Shown piece after piece: positions 24,269 to 33,847 of a DNA stretch of 64,000 nt (position 1 is the first letter of the stretch; each line of letters starts with the position of its first letter). The notes under the pieces are model-generated. The model was given only the letters and a program-made list of their open reading frames with translations. It was not told where the DNA came from and did no database searches. The translations under genes were made by a program, and so were the position numbers. The stretch is from Geminicoccus harenae. Lineage in GTDB: Bacteria > Pseudomonadota > Alphaproteobacteria > Geminicoccales > Geminicoccaceae. The stretch is from contig NZ_JABGCL010000017.1 in the NCBI RefSeq assembly GCF_019800005.1, forward strand, positions 62,001 to 126,000, read 5' to 3'.

Positions 24269-25549
24269 TTGCGCCGCCTCGTCCTCGATACTGCCTGGGT
24301 CCTCTCCAGCCGACTCCTGATGCGCGGGGCCAACGTGCTGGCCCTGGCCCTGCTGGCCCGTGCCCTGCCGGTGGCCGATTTCGGCTTCTACGGCTTCCTG
24401 GTGGCGACCACGCTGATCCTGACCGTGGCCCTCGACCTGGGCGTGCGCCAAGCCGGCGCCTATGCGATCGGGCAGCGGGGCGTGCCGGCCGGTGCGGTCG
24501 CCAGCACCGCCATGGCGCTCCTGCTCGCCGTGATGCCGCTGGGTGCTGCCGCTACCTGGTATGCCTGCACGCTGGCCGGCTACGAGCTGGGCAGCAGCCT
24601 GCTCCTGTGCGCCGCGATGGTCACGCCGCCGCAGGTGGTGATGCGCACCCTGCAGGGGCCGCTGCTCGGGCTGAAGCGGGTGGCGGAACTGAACGTGGGT
24701 GAGCTCGCCGTGCGGGCCGTCCTGCTCCTCCTGACTGTGCCGGCCTTTTTCACCGGAAGGCTCGACCTGGAGGCGGCACTCCTGATCCTGGTGGCGGCGC
24801 AGTGGAGCGGTGCACTGGTCCTGACGGGCCAGCTCCTGTGGCGGCTCCGCCCCCTGCCCCTGCCCTCTTTGGCGCTCGGGCGCGGCCTAGTCGTCGGCGG
24901 CCTGCCGTTCCTGTCCGGGATCATCGGGGTGATGCTGTTCGGCCGGGTCGGCATCTGGGCGGTCACCGCGGTGGGGGATCCTGAGCTGGTGGGCCGCTAT
25001 GTCGGCGCGCTCAGGATGACCGAGCTCCTGGCCGAGCTCGCGACCGCGGTGGGGGTCGCGGTGTTCGCCCATGGCGTCCAGCAGGACCGGGACGGCCAGG
25101 GAGCGCGCGCCACCATCCGGCTGGTGCGGCTCCTGACGCTGGCCATGGCCCTGTTCGCGGTGCTGGTGGCCGTGCTGGCACCGTACCTGCTCACGCTGCT
25201 GCTGGGCGAAGCTTATGCCGCGGAGGCACCGTCGCTGCGGCTGATGCTGCCGGGTGCGGTGCTGGGCTGCCAGGCCAGCATGCTGTTCCCGGGCCTTTCG
25301 GCGCGCGGCCAGGCCAAGCTCGGCCTGGTGATCTTCGGGCCGGGCACGCTGATCCACGGCCTGCTGGCCTGGTGGCTCACCCCGCTCCACGGCGTGCCGG
25401 GCGCTGCGGTCGCCTATACGCTGGGGCAGGCGGCCGTGGCGGTGGCGGTGCTGGTCGCCTGGCACCGAATCTTCGGCACCAGCCTGCGCGACCTGCTCCT
25501 GCCGAGCCGGGAAGACGGAAGGAGCCTGCTCCGGCTGGTGCGGCGCTGA
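24269..25549 (+). CDS. Polysaccharide flippase (Wzx/RfbX-like, MATE superfamily)
   Basis: This 426-residue inner-membrane protein has about twelve hydrophobic helices. It begins RLVLDTAWVLSSRLLMRGAN with LLARALPVADFGFYGFL, the typical opening of oligosaccharide flippases. Further family-like segments are RVGIWAVTAVGDPELVGRYV and TLLLGEAYAAEAPSLRLMLP. It would turn lipid-linked glycans across the membrane. The start is probably TTG at 24269, with GAGGAA 9 bases upstream (24254-24259); the ATG at 24320 would cut into helix 1. It is divergent from pgi and not next to other glycan genes, but the window has a polysaccharide locus at 54-63 kb without its own flippase. Confidence 0.88.
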   Translation: MRRLVLDTAWVLSSRLLMRGANVLALALLARALPVADFGFYGFLVATTLILTVALDLGVRQAGAYAIGQRGVPAGAVASTAMALLLAVMPLGAAATWYACTLAGYELGSSLLLCAAMVTPPQVVMRTLQGPLLGLKRVAELNVGELAVRAVLLLLTVPAFFTGRLDLEAALLILVAAQWSGALVLTGQLLWRLRPLPLPSLALGRGLVVGGLPFLSGIIGVMLFGRVGIWAVTAVGDPELVGRYVGALRMTELLAELATAVGVAVFAHGVQQDRDGQGARATIRLVRLLTLAMALFAVLVAVLAPYLLTLLLGEAYAAEAPSLRLMLPGAVLGCQASMLFPGLSARGQAKLGLVIFGPGTLIHGLLAWWLTPLHGVPGAAVAYTLGQAAVAVAVLVAWHRIFGTSLRDLLLPSREDGRSLLRLVRR

Positions 25550-25619
25550 CTGGGCTTGGCAGTTCCGGGTCCGGCTGACAGGCTCGCGCCCGATGCGCGA
25601 CGGAGCCAGGGGACGGGTG

Positions 25620-26093
25620 ATGGCCAGGACGTTCGAGGGCGGCTGTCTGTGCGGTGCCGTGCGCCTGCGCCTGGAAGACGAGCCCATCCTCACCCATGCC
25701 TGCCATTGCCGGTTCTGCCAGCGGGTCACCGGCGCGCCGTTCGCGGTCAACGCCATGATCGAGGCGGACCGGATCACGCTCACCGGCCAGCACCCCGAAG
25801 CGGTCCACACGCCTTCGGCATTGCCGGCTGGGCAGAAGCTGCATCGCTGCCGGACCTGCCGGGCGATGCTCTGGAGCAACCATTCCCTGCTGGGCGACCG
25901 GATCGCGATCGTGCCGGTCGGCATCCTCGACCGGGCTGAGGCGATCGTTCCGGACATCCACTGCTTCACCGCAACCCGGCATCCCTGGGTCGTCCTGCCG
26001 GACGACCGGCCGTGCTTTGCCGGCGACTATGACAACGAGCTGGTCTGGTCCGATGCGGTCGAGGCCAGGATCGGGGCGGCCCTTGCCGGCTGA
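25620..26093 (+). CDS. GFA-family (CENP-V type) zinc protein
   Basis: This is a second GFA-fold protein, 157 residues, with zinc ligands C9/C11 (GGCLCGAV), C28/C30/C33 (ACHCRFCQRVTG) and C77/C80 (CRTCRAM). The CRFCQR.TG.PF pattern is the commonest GFA type, more standard than the one at 4890. Function beyond zinc binding is unproven for such proteins. The ATG at 25620 follows AGGGGACGGG. Its end overlaps the TTG start of the potassium-channel gene by 11 bases. Confidence 0.92.
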   Translation: MARTFEGGCLCGAVRLRLEDEPILTHACHCRFCQRVTGAPFAVNAMIEADRITLTGQHPEAVHTPSALPAGQKLHRCRTCRAMLWSNHSLLGDRIAIVPVGILDRAEAIVPDIHCFTATRHPWVVLPDDRPCFAGDYDNELVWSDAVEARIGAALAG

Positions 26094-27057
26094 ACCGCAC
26101 GGGCCGCACCGCCCTGCCATCCTCACCGGCGGCCTCGTGCTGAGCCTGGTCATGCTCCTGCTGATCGCCGGCTCGGTGGGCCTGCACCGGCCTGTCCTCG
26201 TGCTGCTGATGCTGGCGGCAGCGGGCGGCGGCATCCTCGCCGTCGGCCGACTGCTGCCCGGCACCACCGGCATCACCGTGACGCTCGCCATCTGCATCGC
26301 GATCTATACCGCCCTGTTCGCCGCGGCCTCCGTATCGCTGTTCCGCCGCGCCTATCCGCTGGGCGAGGCGGCCGCCTATTTCCTGCCGCTCCTGGGCCTG
26401 GTGCTCGGCATCGCCCGGCAGCAGCCGGCGATCCTGGCGCAGCTCCGGCGCCCGCAGCGCCGTGCGACCCGGCGGATCCTCCAGCGCGGCCTGGTCTGGC
26501 TGGGCGCCTGCACCCTGGCCGGCGCCGTGGCCGTAGTCCTGCTCCCGGCGGACGAGCACCCTGCGGCGGTGACGCTGGCACTGCTGGCTGCGGCGGCCCT
26601 GACCGGGGCCTTGTGCGCCGGGTTCGCGGCGGATGTGGTGTTCCTGCTCAACGAGACCGGGCTCCTGTTCCGGATCTTCCTGCGGCGGATGCAGGCCCGG
26701 ATCGTGCCGGTGTTCGCCTTCGTGATCGTCTACCTGATGATCGGCATCGTCTTCGCCGCCCTGTTCGCCATGCTCGACCATGTGACGAGTGAGCCCTCCT
26801 TCGCGATCGCCGGCACGCCCGGCAAGCTGGCGCTGCCCGATGCCATCTACTTCTCCTTCATCAACCTCAGCACCATCGGCTATGGCGACATCACCCCGCT
26901 GCACGCCTTCGCCCGGCTGCTGGTGATCGCCGAGATCATCTTCGGCGTGGTGCTGCTGCTGTTCGCCTTCTCCGAGATCGCGGCCTACGACCCGGAGCTG
27001 GAATGGCGGGAAGAGGAACAGGAAGCGGCCGCGCTGCGCCCGGTGGAAAAAGACTGA
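26083..27057 (+). CDS. Potassium channel-like membrane protein (two-pore-helix domain)
   Basis: This roughly 324-residue protein has five or six hydrophobic helices in the N-terminal part, then a pore module with the selectivity filter TIGYGD (about 264-269) between two helices. This is the Ion_trans_2 arrangement of bacterial K+ channels. The C-terminal 25 residues are acidic and short, with no RCK/TrkA domain, so gating must involve something else. The start is uncertain: TTG at 26083, with GGGG about 6 bases upstream, is the first plausible codon; the frame is open to an ATG at 26017 inside the GFA gene. The chromate-transporter gene follows after one base. Confidence 0.85.
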   Translation: MPAEPHGPHRPAILTGGLVLSLVMLLLIAGSVGLHRPVLVLLMLAAAGGGILAVGRLLPGTTGITVTLAICIAIYTALFAAASVSLFRRAYPLGEAAAYFLPLLGLVLGIARQQPAILAQLRRPQRRATRRILQRGLVWLGACTLAGAVAVVLLPADEHPAAVTLALLAAAALTGALCAGFAADVVFLLNETGLLFRIFLRRMQARIVPVFAFVIVYLMIGIVFAALFAMLDHVTSEPSFAIAGTPGKLALPDAIYFSFINLSTIGYGDITPLHAFARLLVIAEIIFGVVLLLFAFSEIAAYDPELEWREEEQEAAALRPVEKD

Positions 27058-27058
27058 C

Positions 27059-28249
27059 GTGACCCGGCACCCGGCGATCGAGGTGCTGGCGGTGTTCTTC
27101 CGCCTGGGCCTGACCTCGTTCGGCGGCCCCATCGCCCATTTGGGCTATTTCCGCGAGGAGTTCGTGGTCCGCCGCCGGTGGCTGACCGAGGCCGCCTATG
27201 CCGACCTGGTGGCGCTGTGCCAGTTCCTGCCGGGCCCTGCGTCGAGTCAGGTCGGCATGGGGATCGGCCTGCTGCGCGCCGGCCTGCCCGGTGCCGGGGC
27301 GGCCTGGCTGGGCTTCACCCTGCCCTCGGCCGTGATCATGATCCTGTTCGCCCTGCTCGTCACCGACCTGGACCCAGGCTCGGCCGGCTGGCTGCGCGGG
27401 CTCAAGATCATGGCGGTGGCGGTGGTGGCCCAGGCGGTCCAGGGCATGGCGCGCAGCCTCTGCCCTGACCGGAGGAGGGCGACGCTGGCCGCCGCCGCGG
27501 CGGTGCTGGCGCTGCTGGCCCCGGGCTCCGGCGGGCAGCTCGCCGCGATCGCGCTCGGCGGTGCGGTCGGCCTGTTCCTGCCGCGGGAGGCGCCGGCCGG
27601 GCAGGGCGAGATGCTGCTGGTACGGGCCCCGGCCGGTCTCGCGGCAGGCGCCCTGCTGCTCTGTGCCCTCCTGCTCGCAGGCCTGCCGCTCCTGGCCGAA
27701 AGCACGGGCAGCACGTCGCTCGCGATCTTCGACCGGTTCTATCGCACCGGTGCCCTGGTGTTCGGCGGCGGCCATGTCGTGCTGCCGCTCCTGCAGGGCG
27801 CCGTGGTCGCACCCGGCTGGGTGGACCCCGACCGGTTCCTGGCCGGCTATGCCATGGCCCAGGCGGTGCCGGGGCCGCTGTTCACCTTTGCCGGCTATCT
27901 GGGCGCGGTGCTGAAACCGGAACCGAACGGGATCGCGGGCGGGCTGCTCTGCCTGGCCGCGATCTTCCTGTCCTCCTTCCTCCTGGTGCTGGGCACCCTG
28001 CCGTTCTGGGCAGCACTGCGCCGCCGCCCGCTGGTGCGCACCGTCCTGGCCGGGATCAACGCGGCCGTGGTCGGCATCCTCCTGGCGGCGCTCTACGACC
28101 CGGTCTGGGTGTCGAGCATCCATCGTCCGGCCGACTTCGCCCTGGCCTTGCTGCTGTTCCTCCTGCTGACGATCTGGCGGCTGCCGGTCTGGCTGGTGGT
28201 GGCGGCAGCAGCCGTCGGCGGCATGGCGTTCACCACATTGGGCCTCTGA
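27059..28249 (+). CDS. chrA: Chromate transporter ChrA
   Basis: This 396-residue membrane protein of the CHR family has two homologous halves. The first carries TSFGGPIAHLGYFREEFV (FGGP at 21-24) and the LCQFLPGPASSQVGMGIG helix; the second repeats the pattern with LVFGGGHVVLPLL and AQAVPGPLFTFAGYLGA. This long form exports chromate or takes up sulfate-like anions, driven by proton motive force. The start is GTG at 27059, one base after the channel stop, so translation is coupled. It lies far from the sulfate-activation genes at the left edge. No chrB regulator is nearby. Confidence 0.95.
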   Translation: MTRHPAIEVLAVFFRLGLTSFGGPIAHLGYFREEFVVRRRWLTEAAYADLVALCQFLPGPASSQVGMGIGLLRAGLPGAGAAWLGFTLPSAVIMILFALLVTDLDPGSAGWLRGLKIMAVAVVAQAVQGMARSLCPDRRRATLAAAAAVLALLAPGSGGQLAAIALGGAVGLFLPREAPAGQGEMLLVRAPAGLAAGALLLCALLLAGLPLLAESTGSTSLAIFDRFYRTGALVFGGGHVVLPLLQGAVVAPGWVDPDRFLAGYAMAQAVPGPLFTFAGYLGAVLKPEPNGIAGGLLCLAAIFLSSFLLVLGTLPFWAALRRRPLVRTVLAGINAAVVGILLAALYDPVWVSSIHRPADFALALLLFLLLTIWRLPVWLVVAAAAVGGMAFTTLGL

Positions 28250-28346
28250 TCGGGCCCTGCCATTTCACACGGAACCGCGTGGCATCCACCCGGGTTGACC
28301 GAATGCCCGGCAGCGGTGCCGGGCCAAGCCCGAACTGCGTGCAACG

Positions 28347-29489
28347 ATGAGCAGCAAGCCGGTCCGCCACACGCTGGGAATCGAGGAAGAATATCTGCTG
28401 GTCGACCTGGAGACCCGCGCCCTGGTGCCGAGGCGCAACCCCCAATTCTTCGCCGAGTGCCGCAAGGCCCTGGGCGACCAGGTCACCGGCGAACTGCTCC
28501 AGTCGCAGATCGAGATCGCGACCGGGGTGTGCCGGACGGTGGGCCAGGCGCGCCGGGAGCTGGCGCGGCTGCGCGGCACGATCGCGACCATCGCGCGCCG
28601 CTACGGCATGGCACCGGTGGCGAGTTCCACCCATCCCTTCTCGCGCTGGGACGAGCAGGTGACCAGCAAGGGGGCGCGCTACCGCAAGATCGCCCAGGAC
28701 TACCGGATGGTGGCGCGCCGCGCCCTGGTCTGCGGCATGCACATCCATGCCGGGATCGAGGACAAGGACCGGCGCATCCGGGTGATGAACCGGCTGATCC
28801 CCTACCTGCCGATCTTCCTGGCCCTGTCCACCTCCTCGCCGTTCTGGCAGGGCCATGCGACCGGGATGAAGGCATTCCGTCCGACCATCTTCGGCGAGTT
28901 CCCGCGCACCGGGATCCCGCAGGTGATGGCCAACTGGGCGGAATGGCAGGCACTCACCGAGCTGTTCGCCTCGACCGGGCTGTGCACCGATCCCTCCAAG
29001 ATCTGGTGGTACCTGCGCCCGAGCCTGCGGCAGCCGACGCTGGAGCTGCGGATCGCGGAGATCTGCACCCGGCTGGAGGACACGCTCACCCTGGCCGCCC
29101 TCTACCAGTCACTGCTCGCGATGTTCGCCCGCACCGAGGAGCCGGAGCCGCACCGCTTCCAGAAGCTGGTCACCGAGGAGAACACGTGGCGGGTGCAGAT
29201 CGCCGGGGTCGAGGCGGAGATCGCCTGCCTGAAGCGCGGCCGGCTGGTGCCGGTGCGCACCCTGGTGGCCGAGCTGGTCGAGGAGCTCCAGGCGGATGCC
29301 GACGAGCTCGGCTGTGGTGACGAGCTGCGCCGCGCCAACGACATCGTCGCCCGCGGCACCAGCGCGGAAGTGCAGCTCGCCGCCTGGTCCACCGGCCGGG
29401 AGGACGACCTGCCGGAGCAGCAGGCCCTGATCGGCGTGGTGGACGAGCTGGTGCGCCTCACCGTGGCGGGCACCAAGGCGGCCGCGTGA
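28347..29489 (+). CDS. ybdK: Carboxylate-amine ligase, YbdK (GCS2) family
   Basis: This 380-residue member of the glutamate-cysteine ligase 2 family has the start HTLGIEEEYLLVDLETRALV, the CGMHIHAGIEDKDRRIRVMN segment and SLRQPTLELRIAEICTRLED. All are classical YbdK/GCS2 blocks, including acidic residues for ATP-metal binding. E. coli YbdK has weak gamma-glutamylcysteine synthetase activity, and the true substrate of this member is unknown. The ATG at 28347 is the first methionine in frame. It is 97 bases after chrA and convergent with the following aldo/keto reductase, separated by only 15 bases. Confidence 0.94.
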   Translation: MSSKPVRHTLGIEEEYLLVDLETRALVPRRNPQFFAECRKALGDQVTGELLQSQIEIATGVCRTVGQARRELARLRGTIATIARRYGMAPVASSTHPFSRWDEQVTSKGARYRKIAQDYRMVARRALVCGMHIHAGIEDKDRRIRVMNRLIPYLPIFLALSTSSPFWQGHATGMKAFRPTIFGEFPRTGIPQVMANWAEWQALTELFASTGLCTDPSKIWWYLRPSLRQPTLELRIAEICTRLEDTLTLAALYQSLLAMFARTEEPEPHRFQKLVTEENTWRVQIAGVEAEIACLKRGRLVPVRTLVAELVEELQADADELGCGDELRRANDIVARGTSAEVQLAAWSTGREDDLPEQQALIGVVDELVRLTVAGTKAAA

Positions 29490-29504
29490 GGCCGCCCGCG
29501 CCCG

Positions 29505-30494
29505 TCACTCGTTGACGATGATCCTCTCCGATTCTTCCAGCAGCTTCGGCATGCTCGCATGGTCCAGGCGCTCCAGCACGTCCGCGCCGAGCCGGAGGTG
29601 GACCGCGCCGATCAGCTCGTCGAGCTGAGCCAGGCTGGTCGCACTCGCGATCGGTGCGGTGATCGACGGCCTGGCCATCAGCCAGGCGAGCGCCACCTGG
29701 GCGGGCGAGCCGCCGGTCTCGGCCGCGACCTCGTCGAGCGCTGCCAGCACGCGCAGGCCACGTTCCTCGAAATTGCTGGCCAGAGCCTGACCGCGCACGC
29801 TCTTGGAGAGGTCGGCCTCGCTGCGGTACTTGCCGGTGAGAAAGCCCCGGGCCAGCGAGTAATAGGTGACCACGCCCAGCCCGGCTTCGGTGGCGACCTC
29901 TTCCAGCGCCACCTCATAGGCCATCCGGTCGTAGAGGTTGTAGTGCGGCTGGAGCACCTCGTAGCGCGGCCAGCGGTTCTTCGCCGAGAGCTCGAGCGCT
30001 TCGGCCAAGCGCGGGGCCTCGTAGTTGGAGGCGCCGATCGCGCGGACCTTGCCGGCCTGCACCAGCCGGGCGAACGCCTCCAGCGTTTCCTCGAGCGGCG
30101 TGTCCAAATCGTCCTGGTGGGCGAAATAGAGGTCGATATGGTCGGTCTGCAGCCGGCGTAGCGAGGCCTCGACCTCCTCGGCGATCCAGGCGGCCTTCAG
30201 CCCGGTGCGCCCGCCGCCCATGTCCATGCCGACCTTGGTGGCGAGCACGACCCGGTTGCGCTCACCCCGCGCCTTCATCCAGCGGCCGATGATCGCCTCC
30301 GATTCGCCGCCCTGGTGACCATCCACCCAGACCGAATAGACATCGGCCGTGTCGATCGCGTTCAGGCCGGCATCGACGAAGCGGTCGAGCAGGTCGAACG
30401 AGGTCCGCTCGTCGGCCGTCCAGCCGAACACGTTGCCGCCGAACACGAGCGGCGCGATCCTGAGTCCCGACTTGCCGAGTTCCCGCTGTTCCAA
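29505..30494 (-). CDS. Aldo/keto reductase
   Basis: This is a 329-residue NADPH-dependent oxidoreductase of the AKR fold. The catalytic residues are visible: D48 and Y53 in NAIDTADVYSVW, K87 in VLATKVG and H126 in LYFAHQDD. The C-terminal SITAPIASATSLAQLDEL binds the cofactor phosphate. It differs from the YghZ-like enzyme at 3724 and is closer to AKR11/12-type general stress reductases. The start is TTG at 30494, with GGAG 7 bases upstream; an overlapping frame beginning with ATG at 30507 is not protein-like. Confidence 0.93.
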   Translation of the reverse strand: MEQRELGKSGLRIAPLVFGGNVFGWTADERTSFDLLDRFVDAGLNAIDTADVYSVWVDGHQGGESEAIIGRWMKARGERNRVVLATKVGMDMGGGRTGLKAAWIAEEVEASLRRLQTDHIDLYFAHQDDLDTPLEETLEAFARLVQAGKVRAIGASNYEAPRLAEALELSAKNRWPRYEVLQPHYNLYDRMAYEVALEEVATEAGLGVVTYYSLARGFLTGKYRSEADLSKSVRGQALASNFEERGLRVLAALDEVAAETGGSPAQVALAWLMARPSITAPIASATSLAQLDELIGAVHLRLGADVLERLDHASMPKLLEESERIIVNE

Positions 30495-30568
30495 CTGCCT
30501 TCTCCATACCGGCGAGCGTTCCCGAACCAGTTGGGTCACGGGACCTGCCAGGTAAACCCCCTCCCCTC

Positions 30569-31969
30569 TCAGCGGCAGGGGTATCGGGGCATCCGGTTCC
30601 AGGCGTCCAGGGCCGCCACCTTGTAGGCCTCGGCCAGGGTCGGGTAGTTGAAGGTGTTCTGGATGAAGTAGTCGAGCGTCCCGTTCAGGTTGATCACCGC
30701 CTGGCCGATATGGACGAGCTCGGTCGCCCCCTCGCCCACGATATGGCAGCCGAGCAGGCGGCCGCCGTCCAGCGCGAAGATCAGCTTCATCATGCCGGCG
30801 TTCAGCCCCATGATCTGGCCGCGTGACGTTTCCCGGAACCGGGCGATGCCGCACTCGTACGGGATGCCCTGCTGGCGCACCTCCGCCTCGGTGAGCCCGA
30901 TCGTCGAGATCTCCGGCACGGAATAGATGCCGTAGGGGAAGAAGCGCGGTGCCTCGTGCGCGGCCACGCCGAAGGCATGGCAGGCGGCGAGCCGGCCCTG
31001 TTCCATGGAGGTCGAGGCCAGGCTCGGAAAGCCGATCACGTCGCCGGCGGCGTAGATGTGTTTCTGGCTGGTCTGGAAGGTCCTGGGATCGACGGCGAGG
31101 CGGCCGCGCGCATCCGCCTCGATCCCACAGGCGGCGAGATCGAGGCTGGCTGTGGCGCCGGTGCGGCCGGCGGCATAGAGCACCATGTCGGCCTGGACCA
31201 TGCGGCCATTCTCCAGCCGGACGATGCAGGGCCCGTCCGCCGGCGTGTCGATCGCGGTGACCTTGCTGCCGAAGCGCAGGGTCGTGCCGCGGTCGCGGAG
31301 CTGGTGGACCAGGTCCTCGACCAATTCCTGGTCGATGAACTCCAGCATGGCCGGGCGCGGCTCGATCAGGGTGACCGGCACGTCCAGCGCACTGAAGATG
31401 GTCGCGTACTCGACGCCGATCACCCCTGCCCCCACCACCGCCAGGTGACGCGGCAGCCGGTCCATCTCCAGGATCTGGTCGCTGTCCAGGACCCTGCGGC
31501 CATCGAAAGGAATATGGTCCGGCCGATGCGGACGGGTGCCGACCGCCAGCAGGAAGCGGTCGGCGGAGATGGTCAGCCGCTCGCCCGAGGCGGTCGCGAC
31601 CTCGATCCGGTGCGGGTCGAGGAAGCGGGCCGTGCCGGTGAGCGTGGTCACCCGGTTGCGGGCGAACTGATGCTCCAGCACCTCGACCTCGTGGTTCAGG
31701 GTGATGTGCAGCCGGTTCAGGAGATCGGCGGCAGAAATTTCCTTCTTCACCCGGTAAGAACGGCCATAGAAGCCGCGCTCGCGCCAGCCCGACAGGTTCA
31801 GGACGGTTTCGCGCAGAGTCTTGCTCGGGATGGTGCCGGTATGGACCGAGACGCCGCCCACCCGGCGGCCCTGGTCCACCACCAGTACATCCTTGCCGAG
31901 CTTGGCGGCCTGGACCGCACCCCGCCGCCCGGCGGGGCCGCTACCGATGACGATCAGATCGAAATGCAT
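30569..31969 (-). CDS. sthA: Soluble pyridine nucleotide transhydrogenase
   Basis: This 466-residue flavoprotein of the disulfide-reductase fold transfers hydride between NADPH and NAD+. The FAD loop GSGPAG (9-14), the NAD loop VVGAGVIGVEYATIF, AAGDVIGFPSLAS and the C-terminal HIVGEGATELVHIGQ are all present. The redox disulfide of the wider family is absent: the GGVSVHTGTIPSK segment has Ser41 and Thr46 where lipoamide dehydrogenase has cysteines. SthA enzymes normally retain one cysteine at most, so this supports a transhydrogenase rather than a disulfide reductase. It is probably transcribed alone. Confidence 0.93.
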   Translation of the reverse strand: MHFDLIVIGSGPAGRRGAVQAAKLGKDVLVVDQGRRVGGVSVHTGTIPSKTLRETVLNLSGWRERGFYGRSYRVKKEISAADLLNRLHITLNHEVEVLEHQFARNRVTTLTGTARFLDPHRIEVATASGERLTISADRFLLAVGTRPHRPDHIPFDGRRVLDSDQILEMDRLPRHLAVVGAGVIGVEYATIFSALDVPVTLIEPRPAMLEFIDQELVEDLVHQLRDRGTTLRFGSKVTAIDTPADGPCIVRLENGRMVQADMVLYAAGRTGATASLDLAACGIEADARGRLAVDPRTFQTSQKHIYAAGDVIGFPSLASTSMEQGRLAACHAFGVAAHEAPRFFPYGIYSVPEISTIGLTEAEVRQQGIPYECGIARFRETSRGQIMGLNAGMMKLIFALDGGRLLGCHIVGEGATELVHIGQAVINLNGTLDYFIQNTFNYPTLAEAYKVAALDAWNRMPRYPCR

Positions 31970-32061
31970 GGCTCATCGCTCCGGCCAGCGCCCCCCGACG
32001 CTGCCCGGAAGATGAGCAATGACCGTGCCACACTGATGTAGAACCGGGCACGGCCGGCGGC

Positions 32062-32856
32062 TCAGGTCACGGTCTTCAGCATGCCGCCATCGATGTAATA
32101 GGTGGAGCCGACGCTGTACGTGGCCTTGTCCGAGCAGAGGAACACGAAGAAGTTCGCCACTTCCTCCGGGCTGGCGAACCGCTTGATCGGCGCGAACTCG
32201 TCGGCGATGCCCTGAATATAATCCTGCCACGTCCTGCCGGTACCCTCGGTGAGCTGGGTGGCGGTCTTGACCCAGTCGGGGGTGAGGGTGAGGCCGAGAT
32301 TGACCGCGTTGACCCGGATGTTGTGCGGGATGAGCTCGTTGGCGAGGTTCTTGGAGAACATCACCAGGGCGGCCTTGGTGGTGTTGTAGATCGGCTCGTA
32401 CCACAAAGGCTGGGTGGCGCAGATCGAGCAGTTGTGCAGCACCACGCCGCCGCCGCGCCGGATCATCTGCGGGGCAAGGCCCCTGCCCAGGCGCACCGCG
32501 GCCATGACATGGAGGTCCCAATAGTACTGCCACTTGTCGTCGGGCGCCTCCAGGATCGTCTCGTTGCTGCCGGTGCCGGCATTGTTGATCAGGATATCGC
32601 CGCCGCCGAATGCCTTCTCGACCTCCTGGACGATGGTGTCGCAGCCAGCCGTGGTCGCCACGTCGACGCCCAGCGCCAGGGTACGTACGCCATGGCGGCC
32701 GGCGATTTCTTCGGCGGCGGACCTGGCACGCTCCTCGTTGCGTGCCGCCACCACCACATGCGCGCCCTCGGCGGCCAGGCCATGGCCGATCGCCAGGCCT
32801 ATCCCGATGCTGCCCCCGGTGATCACGGCCACCTTGTCACGCAGGCCCAGATCCAT
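32062..32856 (-). CDS. Short-chain dehydrogenase/reductase
   Basis: This classical SDR has 264 residues. The cofactor loop is TGGSIGIG (13-20), NNAG is near 91-94, and the catalytic residues are S144 (NCSICATQ), Y157 and K161 (YNTTK). The arginine in VVAARNEERA after the second strand suggests NADP(H). The C-terminus SVGSTYYIDGGML is typical. The sequence does not point to a specific substrate. It lies between sthA and aroE on the same strand with modest gaps, so an operon is possible but not shown. Confidence 0.93.
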   Translation of the reverse strand: MDLGLRDKVAVITGGSIGIGLAIGHGLAAEGAHVVVAARNEERARSAAEEIAGRHGVRTLALGVDVATTAGCDTIVQEVEKAFGGGDILINNAGTGSNETILEAPDDKWQYYWDLHVMAAVRLGRGLAPQMIRRGGGVVLHNCSICATQPLWYEPIYNTTKAALVMFSKNLANELIPHNIRVNAVNLGLTLTPDWVKTATQLTEGTGRTWQDYIQGIADEFAPIKRFASPEEVANFFVFLCSDKATYSVGSTYYIDGGMLKTVT

Positions 32857-32898
32857 CCGTCGTCCTCCCTCTGGCCGGCATCATCGCCGGCTGTTGCG

Positions 32899-33771
32899 TC
32901 AATGATCGCGCTGCCGGAGCGCTGCCTCGACCACCCGGCGCGTCTCGGCGTCCACCGCCGGCGTCACCCCGCCCCAGTGGCGAAAGCCGGGCACGGCCTG
33001 GTGCAGCAGCATGCCCAGCCCGTCCACCACCGGATGGCCGCGCCGGCGGGCATGGCGGAGGATGTCGGTTTCCAGCGGCGTGTAGACCAGGTCGGCCACC
33101 GGTGCAGTGACCGGCAGGGCGTCCAGCTTCAGGTCGAGCTGGGGCTGGCCCTTCATGCCGAGGGCGGTCGCCTGCACCAGCAGCCCGGCACCGTCGAGCG
33201 CCCCTGCCCGCTCCGGCCAGCCGAGCGGGGTGATGGTGGCGCTGGGGAACATCACCTGGAGCTCGGCGGCGAGCGCTTCCGCCTTGGCAACCGTGCGGTT
33301 GACCAGGCGCAAACCAGGCACCCCGGCATCCAGCAGGGTGACCGCGACCGCCCGGGCGGCGCCGCCGACCCCGACCAGCACCGCCTCGCCTTGCGCCGGC
33401 CGCCACCCGGGCGTCTGCTCGGTCAGGTTGGCGAGAAAGCCCATACCATCGGTGCAGGCACCCAGCAGGCTGCCGTCGTCCTGCACCATCACCGTGTTAA
33501 CCACGCCCATGCGCCGGGCACTCTCGTCGTGGCGGTCCACGGCGGCATAGGCCGCCTCCTTGTGCGGCAGGGTGACGTTGCACCCGCGCAGGCCCAGCAG
33601 CGGCAGCGCCCGGATCGCGGCCGTTGCATTCTCCGGCCGGACTGGGAGCGGGACATAGGCGCCGTCGATGCCGTAGCGCTCGAACCAGTAGCCGTGCAGC
33701 AGCGGCGAGAGCGAGTGGGCGATCGGCCAGCCCATCACCCCTGCCACGCGCGCCGCACCACTGATCGCCAT
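32899..33771 (-). CDS. aroE: Shikimate dehydrogenase
   Basis: This is 290-residue AroE, reducing 3-dehydroshikimate to shikimate with NADPH in aromatic amino-acid and folate-precursor synthesis. The substrate site is intact: GWPIAHSLSPLLHGYWF, K71 in GCNVTLPHKEAA and D108 in GACTDGMGF. The cofactor loop VGVGGAARAVAV and the LVNRTVAKAEAL segment (NADP binding) follow. I chose the ATG at 33771, giving a family-like start; the frame runs open to 33888, through the first two par-type palindromes, which would make no sense as protein. It is divergent from parA with the repeat cluster in between. Confidence 0.95.
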   Translation of the reverse strand: MAISGAARVAGVMGWPIAHSLSPLLHGYWFERYGIDGAYVPLPVRPENATAAIRALPLLGLRGCNVTLPHKEAAYAAVDRHDESARRMGVVNTVMVQDDGSLLGACTDGMGFLANLTEQTPGWRPAQGEAVLVGVGGAARAVAVTLLDAGVPGLRLVNRTVAKAEALAAELQVMFPSATITPLGWPERAGALDGAGLLVQATALGMKGQPQLDLKLDALPVTAPVADLVYTPLETDILRHARRRGHPVVDGLGMLLHQAVPGFRHWGGVTPAVDAETRRVVEAALRQRDH

Positions 33772-33847
33772 GCCTGCTCCCCCTCGCCTTGCCTGGGCGC
33801 CCGACGCAGGTGCCACGTCCTTCGGCCGGCGTCGAGACACGGCAGGC

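Noticed and set aside
30569..31969. Dihydrolipoamide dehydrogenase or mercuric reductase as the identity of the flavoprotein
   Set aside because: The two redox cysteines of those enzymes are replaced (Ser41 and Thr46), and the GTIPSK segment matches transhydrogenase SthA.
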